The notes under the pieces are model-generated. The model did no database searches, was not told the origin of the DNA, and worked only from the letters and a program-made list of their open reading frames with translations. Both the position numbers and the translations under genes were made by a program. From Sepioteuthis lessoniana (lineage: Eukaryota > Mollusca > Cephalopoda > Myopsida > Loliginidae), in NCBI GenBank assembly GCA_963585895.1, contig OY757911.1, forward strand, positions 89,825,293 to 89,889,292: DNA of 64,000 bases, written 5' to 3'. Below are positions 58,229-64,000 of the stretch, one piece after another. Every line of letters starts with the position of its first letter. Within the stretch, counting starts at the first letter, position 1.

Positions 58229-59299
58229 ATGTTTTTAACAAGTCTGTTTGGCATAACTCAATGCCTGTCAGATAAGGTCTCACAGTAGTGTTCATTATTC
58301 ATTTCACCAAGCAATATCAGCTTCTACTTTACATAAGAGACAGAATCAACCTGTAATAAGATAGTCAATAGTCAATCTGTTCTAAACTCCTAATTCTAAT
58401 TTCCGGCTTGTTCATAGCATTAGAAAAATATGAATTTAGGTTGCATACATCAAAATTAGTTCAGATTAAAAGCATGGTACAAGTAACCTAAAGCAGAGAT
58501 TTTTTAGACCTTATTTTTCCTCTACAGGTATAATTGACAAACAAGAAAAGTTTTGTTCCCAATTATACCAGCGTTAAAAATTTTAAAAAATAAGCAAGCT
58601 TGGCTTTAGATTATCCTATGCTTTTAGCCTGGACTAAATAGCATCTAAAACCATGAATATTATTTTATCATGTGGGAATGACATTTAACAAATATAATCC
58701 TTTGTAACTACAAGATCAAAACATTTTTTTTCAATCAAAGAAGAGAGAAGAAAGATGTTAAGTTAAATCATGATTATTTTCATAAAAAATAACTTAATAC
58801 TCATTTAAAAACTTTATATTAATTTAATTTCTAATAAAATGCCTCAATAAATTGACAAATGAGATAGTATTAAAAATGTTAGAATAGATACTGATTTTAA
58901 AAAAATAAATAAAATGAAAGAACAATGTAGACTTGACCCCTGAAGGAATGATATAAAATAAAGAGGAAAGACATATTTTATAGTTAATGTCTATCATAAA
59001 ACATCATTTAAAAAAAAAAAAAGAAAAAAAAGAAGAGAGATTAAAACATAATAGTATCTGTAATACTGATTGACTTTAGTTCATTCAATCTTTAAAATTC
59101 GACTTTGAAGAATAAATCTCAATTAAGAATTTGCATCATTGTATTTTTAGCAAATTTCCAAATTATTTTTTCCTTTATTTTTTAATGTTTGCATTATTCT
59201 AATAAATATAAATTTTATTTAATAAGAAAACTGGCTTCGTAAATTTCCAGTCATGCATCAATAAGTTGAATAATTTTAAAAACCTCAAAAGTGGGGAAT

Positions 59300-59362
59300 A
59301 ACTGGTTGGATGGTTTTATGTTATGTCAGCCTTTGTTGGGTTATTTCATGGCAAAGTCACTT
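59300..59362 (-). mobile_element. Shared hairpin tail fragment
   Basis: 'atgtcagcctttgttgggtt' and 'atttcatggcaaagtcac' match the SINE-A tail only. Confidence 0.55.
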
Positions 59363-59447
59363 TAACAATTATAGTCTCCAATTATATAAAGTAAAAAAAT
59401 GTATCCTTCACTTATTTTAAACAGATAAACACTTAATAAAAAAGTAA

Positions 59448-59650
59448 AGTTGGCGACCATAGTTGGGGGTCACCAGAAGGCTCCCTTTTCAATAGCTACT
59501 ACACTGAGGTGTAAGGGAGGACGCAACTCCTTTCCCTGGATTGTTCCACTTTAACCTTGATATGTACCTTATATTGCCGAGTGTTAAGCAAGGAGATATC
59601 AAGTACCATTTTTAAAGTCTTTGGTATGACTCGATCTGGGATTGACACTT
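59448..59650 (-). mobile_element. SINE-C copy
   Basis: 'cttttcaatagctactacac', 'ctggattgttccactttaac' and 'gactcgatctgggattgaca', i.e. reversed SINE-C with a partial head. Confidence 0.8.
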
Positions 59651-59689
59651 CATAATTAGTTGCAATATCAATGCCTTAAAATTCAAAAT

Positions 59690-59820
59690 CGTTTTTAACA
59701 TTATCTTGAGCAGATCTATTTGACCCACAGATAAGATGATAACAGGTGCAACCACTTTGAATCAGAGTGGACCTGGAAGTAATGACAATGAAGGAGTAAC
59801 TCCATTCCCCACCTCATAAC
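59690..59820 (+). mobile_element. R1 middle fragment
   Basis: 'gatctatttgacccacagat', 'gagtggacctggaagtaatg' and 'gaaggagtaactcca'. Confidence 0.65.
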
Positions 59821-59829
59821 TGGTATCTA

Positions 59830-60085
59830 ACAGGGCCATCGGCCTGAGTTGAGTGTTCACCAATAATCTGGGAGAACGGGGTTCAATCCCAAGTATACTC
59901 ATACCAAAGACTCAAAAAATGGTACTTGATGCCACCTTGCTTAACACTCAGCATTATAAGGTAAGGATCAAGGGTAAAGTGGAGCAATCCAAGGAAAAGA
60001 GTAGCACCCTTCCCTACATCTTAGAGTAGTAGCTATTGAAAAGGGAGCCTTCAAGTCACCCTCAATTAAGGTCGCCAACTTTACT
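59830..60085 (+). mobile_element. SINE-C copy, opposite to 59448-59650
   Basis: The head is 'ggcctgagttgagtgttcac', the B box 'ggggttcaatccca', and the body 'ggtacttgatgccacct'. The end reads 'aaggtcgccaactttactta'. Together with the reversed copy it forms an inverted pair with a 180 bp spacer. Confidence 0.85.
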
Positions 60086-60546
60086 TATAACCAAACCACA
60101 AGGCAGTAATCGGTAATCTTCAAAAATATTTTCACCTTTTGATAAAGACTGAAGAAACCGTCTCTTAAATGGAGAATAAATGGTTGATTTCACAATACAT
60201 CGAGCTTTGAGTTATTTTATGCTGTCTATTAAATGAGTTTAGAAAAGCACACTAATATATTGGAGCCAGTGTTTTTTCCAGAAGCTTTATGAAAAACTGC
60301 TTAAAGAAACTGGTGCATTAAAGTTTATTGATATCAGTGAGCAATTAGAAATAATGCTGTTATGCCTAAACAAAACTTATAAGATCTGCAGATGTCAATG
60401 TCATAGTTTACTTAGACTTCTGCTCAATATTACAAAATGTGTGTATGTATGCAAAAGAGGTTTCAAAAAGAATACAGAAAGTAACTGATAGTTTTGCTAG
60501 TGTTTATTTTACTATAATTCTTTGGTCTCTAACTGCATAATTCAAA

Positions 60547-60665
60547 GCTGGATATGGTATAATGGTTAGCAAGTTAAGCTATCAGACCATTGTTAGTGAG
60601 TTTGATTCTCACTGTGTACCTCATACTTCTGGCCTAGAGCTAAAGTAAGCTAAGTAAATGAAAAT
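60547..60665 (+). mobile_element. SINE-D, reference copy
   Basis: The A-box-like 'tggtataatggttagcaagt' and B-box-like 'gagtttgattctcac' are followed by a short tail 'gagctaaagtaagctaagta'. About 110 bp. The shortest tRNA-headed family here. Confidence 0.7.
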
Positions 60666-60669
60666 AAAG

Positions 60670-63160
60670 ATGGTAGAGCTATGATGACCAAATTTTCTGT
60701 GATTTCTAATAGAATATATTTTTAGGCTATAACTTTTTTTAAGTTCTAAAACAGTTTTAATAATACTAAATTGAGCTCTTACTTAAAAGTATACTACAAT
60801 ATATTTTTCTTCTCTGAAAGTTAATTGCACATAAATTGTCAAAAATTTTGATTCATCTAAATATCATTTGTCAGTTAATAACACAGCTTTCCTTTAATAA
60901 TGATTAACAGCCTAAAGACCAAGGATCAAACTCATTCAGATTGTTTCTATGTTACTGTCAAAATATCATTTGTATTTGATAACTAGAGTTTTGTTTGGGA
61001 AGTTTGCAGCAAAGACTAACAAATGTGTCATGAAGGAACCACTTGTAATTACATTTTCTAAAACATAGAAAAATGTCAATTGTTAAAAATGTTAAATTAC
61101 AAACAGGAAGAGGATATGATGTCAGCAATAATTTTAGTTATAAATACAAAACTATACTAATTGATGCATTGGGATTTTAATAGCAAAATGTTCATGTCAT
61201 TTATTACTTATATATTCAAAGTGGGGGGTAAGATTTAGGACTACAATAAAAACCAACACTGGTTCATAAAACAATATATAGGACATACAAGGATGTCAGT
61301 CATAGAATGAAGGTTACAAAATTAGTCTCTTATAAGCAAATTAGGTCCTGACTATAATACCCTACACTTGTGGCCCGGTCCTAGGTTAAGTCAAGTTTAC
61401 TAAATCAAACAAACAGCCAATAAGTATAAACGATTGATCAATATAGTATTCTGATAATAATCCATTTATTTTGTGGGGGTTGAAATATAGACAAGACGAA
61501 TGAAAAAGCAAAGAAAGATATCCAACTAATTCAAGGATTTATTCGAACCAGTGTCCTTATCTTGCTTATTAGTCATGGTATTTCGGTCGTTATATCCTCC
61601 GGTCTTCTTTTGGTGCCAGTTGTAATCAGTAACGTTAGACAGTTCTCATTGAGTAGTTCATTGAGGGCTATCTCGTAACTTTAAATAATTACTCGATTAT
61701 CTCGTCATTTTGATTTAATTAAAAAAAAAAAATGAATGAATAAAAAAATCAAAAAAAAATCAACTTTTTACATTCAGTTCATCTTTGTCATTTATTAAAA
61801 ATGTTAGTAAAAGATACTTTTTGATTCATTACCTGATAATTTATCACTTGTGATAATTTGGGAAAAAAGTTTAATTGTTCAGAATAACTCACTTAAAATT
61901 AGCCATTAAAAAAACCCTGAATTAACAACTTTAAGTAAAGAGTGATTCACATCCACTCACTACAAGGACATTTCCACCAAAAGAATCCATTAGTAGTACG
62001 ATTGAAAATAGTGAAAATAAATACGAAAAGGAAATTGTATAAACCAACCCAAGCTAAAAGTATAAGAAAATGCCATTAAAAATGCCAAATAATATACTTT
62101 AACTTTTTTTTCTCTTTTTAGAGAAAATGCCACCGGTTAGTTGGATAAGAATGTTGATTATGGATTTTAAATGCTTTAAGGAAAGGGAAAGATGAACATT
62201 TTGGAAATGGACTACTTAGCCACAGATTGAAATTGAAAGTAGAGAATTGTTCTTATAGGATGAGTTTCATATAGGCAATAGTAGAACGAATGGACTAGTC
62301 TCAAGGTGGAAAAAAAAATCAGATTAACAGTAAAATATTTTTTCTTAAACATTTCTTGAAAATGTTAAAAATGATTAATAGACAATTTTGGTTATACGAT
62401 TTCATTTTTGCTTAGTCTACTTATTTTAGAAAACACAAATTTTATTAAAAACCAACGAGTATAACAAAATATTAAATAAGATATTTGGAGAGAAAAAAAA
62501 AAAGCCTTGAATCATAGAAAAATTTGGTTAAAATATTTTTTAAACTACCTAAATAATTCATCATGATTTACCCCCTACCACCACCAATTCTTGGCTGACA
62601 TTTACACACAGTAAGAATTGCTTTAAAATTGCACTCAAATAACTGAGGGCCACATACACTATACAGGACTTAGTAAATTTACATTTTTTCGTTAAATTCT
62701 AACCAATAACTTCTTATGAATAAGGCAAAATCTTGACAGCTAAAAATGAAAATAAATTATTTTATTACAAAAAAGTCAAGTTTCATAACAGACACAAATT
62801 CTTCCAATTATATTTATTTTTCAAAAAGTCAGTCTCTGTTTTTAAGTTTATTTCATTCAATTTCAAGTACTTTTTTCAACTTTGATAACTATTAACCAAA
62901 ATTTCTTTTAAATAGGAAGAGAGAAAAACCCTCTGGCAGATTTTTTTTTAGAATGTAGAGAGCATTCATTTTTTAAGTTTTTCAACAAATTTATTTTTCA
63001 AAAGTACCATTGACTTGAATTTTTCACCATTACGTTGTTTTTGTTTGTTTTATTTATATAGTTTAGTAATTGACAGAAAAAATCCCCCCCGACCACAAAA
63101 AATAAACTAACCAAAGTCTACTTGTGTACGTACACACATACAAACATTAAACACCATTTC
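60670..63160. other. Intron 1 of the ARF-like gene, 5' part
   Basis: AT-rich. One SINE-D relic is at 61285-61400 ('gaatgaaggttacaaaatta', 'ctaggttaagtcaagttta'). No exon was recognised. Confidence 0.6.
61285..61400 (+). mobile_element. SINE-D relic
   Basis: Aligned in order with 60547-60665 but with a changed B box ('ggtcctgactataataccct'). Confidence 0.45.
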
Positions 63161-63164
63161 TTAC

Positions 63165-63641
63165 TTTTACAGGAATATCTGGAGATTTTTCAGGTTGTTT
63201 AGCTTCGTTGTTATCCACAATCTTTGTTGTGATCTCCAAATCTGGTAACTCTGAAGGGACTGCCGGTTTTACTTTTTCTTTATTATCACCAGAGGCATTA
63301 AATACATCAACTTCTTCATTCTTCAAGACTTCTTTTGACGCTTCTTTTAAAACTTTCTCTTTTAAGAGGGAATTTTCTTTTTCTTGTCCAGCATCACCCT
63401 CCTTTACACTTTCTTCTTTTATTCCTTCTTCTTCTTCTTCTTGCCCAGCATCACCCTCCTTTACACTTTCTTCTTTTATCCCTTCTTCTTCTTCTTCTTC
63501 TTTCTCGGATAATCTGTCTCTTTTATCTTTTGAGGTCTGTTTATGAATGAACCAAGTATAGAGTGCTGCTATCGACAGTCCAGCGGTCACTAAGACAGCA
63601 ACAGCCGTCCGTACTCCTCGCCACAAACTCTGGGATGCCAT
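63165..63641 (-). CDS. ARF-like GTPase (ARL9/ARL10 type), exon 1 (residues 1-159)
   Basis: ATG at 63641-63639, chosen because it is the only in-frame ATG before the membrane segment; +4 is G and -3 is C. The donor is 'GTAAAA/gtaaga' (phase 0). With exons 2-4 the frame is 1008 bp, encoding 335 residues. Residues 12-32 ('AVAVLVTAGLSIAALYTWFI') form one membrane helix, so the protein is probably anchored at its N-terminus. The myristoylated Gly2 of ordinary ARFs is absent. Residues 46-160 are acidic and Lys-rich, with two 19-residue tandem units (49-67, 68-86) and a likely disordered or coiled region. An N-terminal membrane helix plus acidic linker is known for vertebrate ARL10, but the linker here is longer. 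The membrane targeted cannot be read from the sequence. Confidence 0.9.
63384..63497 (-). repeat. 57 bp in-frame tandem repeat in exon 1
   Basis: Two 57 bp units (63384-63440, 63441-63497) differing at two bases, both synonymous. Each encodes five Glu followed by 'GIKEESVKEGDAGQ'. Confidence 0.95.
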
Positions 63642-63819
63642 AAGTAGATTATTTTCAAAAAAGTTTTTAAAATAAATAAATGAGCGCACTAAACAAGAAC
63701 AGCAGTTGAACAATTTAAAAAAATGAACAACACTGTTCTTCCTTCCGTCGTTGTCACAGTTGACGAGTAGGCAACTCAACGGATATTGCAGTCAGCAGTT
63801 ATATTGGTGGCACGTAAGA

Positions 63820-64000
63820 ATGGATATATCAGCAGTGGCAAACAACAAAGGCTTTAGGTTTAATAATAATCGCGAAATTTCTTTCATTCTGTCGTTGTTG
63901 TTCGTCGTCGAAGCCTTTATGGCGGTAACGGACAGCAAAACTCATCTATATCGAGTTTCCGTTCCAATGACAAAATCTCGCGAGATAACGTTGTTCCGAG
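63820..64000 (+). CDS. Possible start of a divergent gene (runs off the window)
   Basis: ATG at 63820 in a strong context (A at -3, G at +4), then 60 codons without a stop to the window edge. The frame has a hydrophobic stretch 'ISFILSLLFVVEAFMAV' and then 'THLYRVSVPMTKSRE'. A second in-frame ATG lies at 63919. Its position head to head with the ARF-like gene, in CpG-containing DNA, fits a bidirectional promoter. A 60-codon open stretch can still arise by chance. No family recognised. Confidence 0.25.
   Translation, partial: MDISAVANNKGFRFNNNREISFILSLLFVVEAFMAVTDSKTHLYRVSVPMTKSREITLFR
63976..63985. promoter_or_regulatory. TCTCGCGAGA palindrome
   Basis: A perfect 10 bp palindrome known as a core promoter element of CpG-type, TATA-less and often bidirectional promoters in animals. 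It lies 335 bp upstream of the ARF-like start codon, the only such site I noticed in the window. Confidence 0.7.

Larger units (their letters stand above)
63642..64000. promoter_or_regulatory. Probable promoter and 5' UTR region of the ARF-like gene
   Basis: CpG dinucleotides become frequent here and are rare elsewhere in the window. There is a TCTCGCGAGA palindrome at 63976-63985, a CCAAT at 63964-63968 and no clear TATA box. The transcription start is unknown; a 5' UTR intron is possible. Confidence 0.55.

Noticed and set aside
63208..63550. Plus-strand open frames opposite exon 1 of the ARF-like gene
   Set aside because: Shadows of the GAA/AAG-rich acidic coding repeat; the minus strand has the start, membrane helix and splice donor.
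63642..63779. N-terminal extension of the ARF-like protein upstream of 63641
   Set aside because: The frame is open but has no ATG before the one at 63641, so it is probably 5' UTR.

Overview
The window is AT-rich animal nuclear DNA with long introns and dense tRNA-derived retroposons. The retroposon types, the AT and AC microsatellites and the gene structures suggest a mollusc, most likely a cephalopod and possibly an octopus. That is an inference from repeat style, not from a marker gene.

Two real genes are visible. On the plus strand, the last two coding exons of a conserved gene (6849-7028 and 16509-16680) are joined by a 9.5 kb intron. The product looks like the C-terminus of a leucine-rich-repeat, F-box-type protein; I could not name it. 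On the minus strand there is a complete four-exon gene (63165-63641, 55737-55917, 50457-50641, 46789-46953). It encodes a 335-residue membrane-anchored ARF-like GTPase close to the ARL9/ARL10 type, with an acidic 19-residue tandem repeat and unusual nucleotide-binding motifs. Its upstream region (63642-64000) is CpG-containing, carries a TCTCGCGAGA palindrome, and overlaps a plus-strand reading frame that runs off the window. One exon-like reading frame (23275-23444) and one decayed frame (about 4510-4772) are weaker gene candidates.

The rest is mostly mobile DNA. I use local names. SINE-A, SINE-B, SINE-C and SINE-D are four tRNA-headed SINE families. R1 is a 400-670 bp non-coding repeat with an internal tandem block; it shares a 3' hairpin tail with SINE-A. 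Four fragments of one LINE family are all on the plus strand. A broken LTR retrotransposon (47241-49193) sits in the last intron of the ARF-like gene between two copies of the same 260 bp of intron. Two short TIR elements (25980-26341, 49545-49845) and several fold-back elements are also present.

Layout: 1-6848, upstream intron or flank of the plus-strand gene, rich in R1 and SINEs; 6849-16680, the gene end; 16681-22560, its 3' UTR and flank, nearly free of retroposons; 22560-36170, intergenic, filled with SINEs, R1, LINE pieces and hairpins; 36180-44700, about 8.5 kb with almost no recognisable repeats or genes; 44721-46575, two fold-back elements; 46789-64000, the ARF-like gene and its promoter region.

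The most interesting signals are the altered GTPase motifs, the duplicated intron flank around the retrotransposon (a possible assembly join of two alleles), a 3' UTR segment copied into the upstream intron with microhomology at both ends, and the hairpin tail shared by two unrelated retroposon types.
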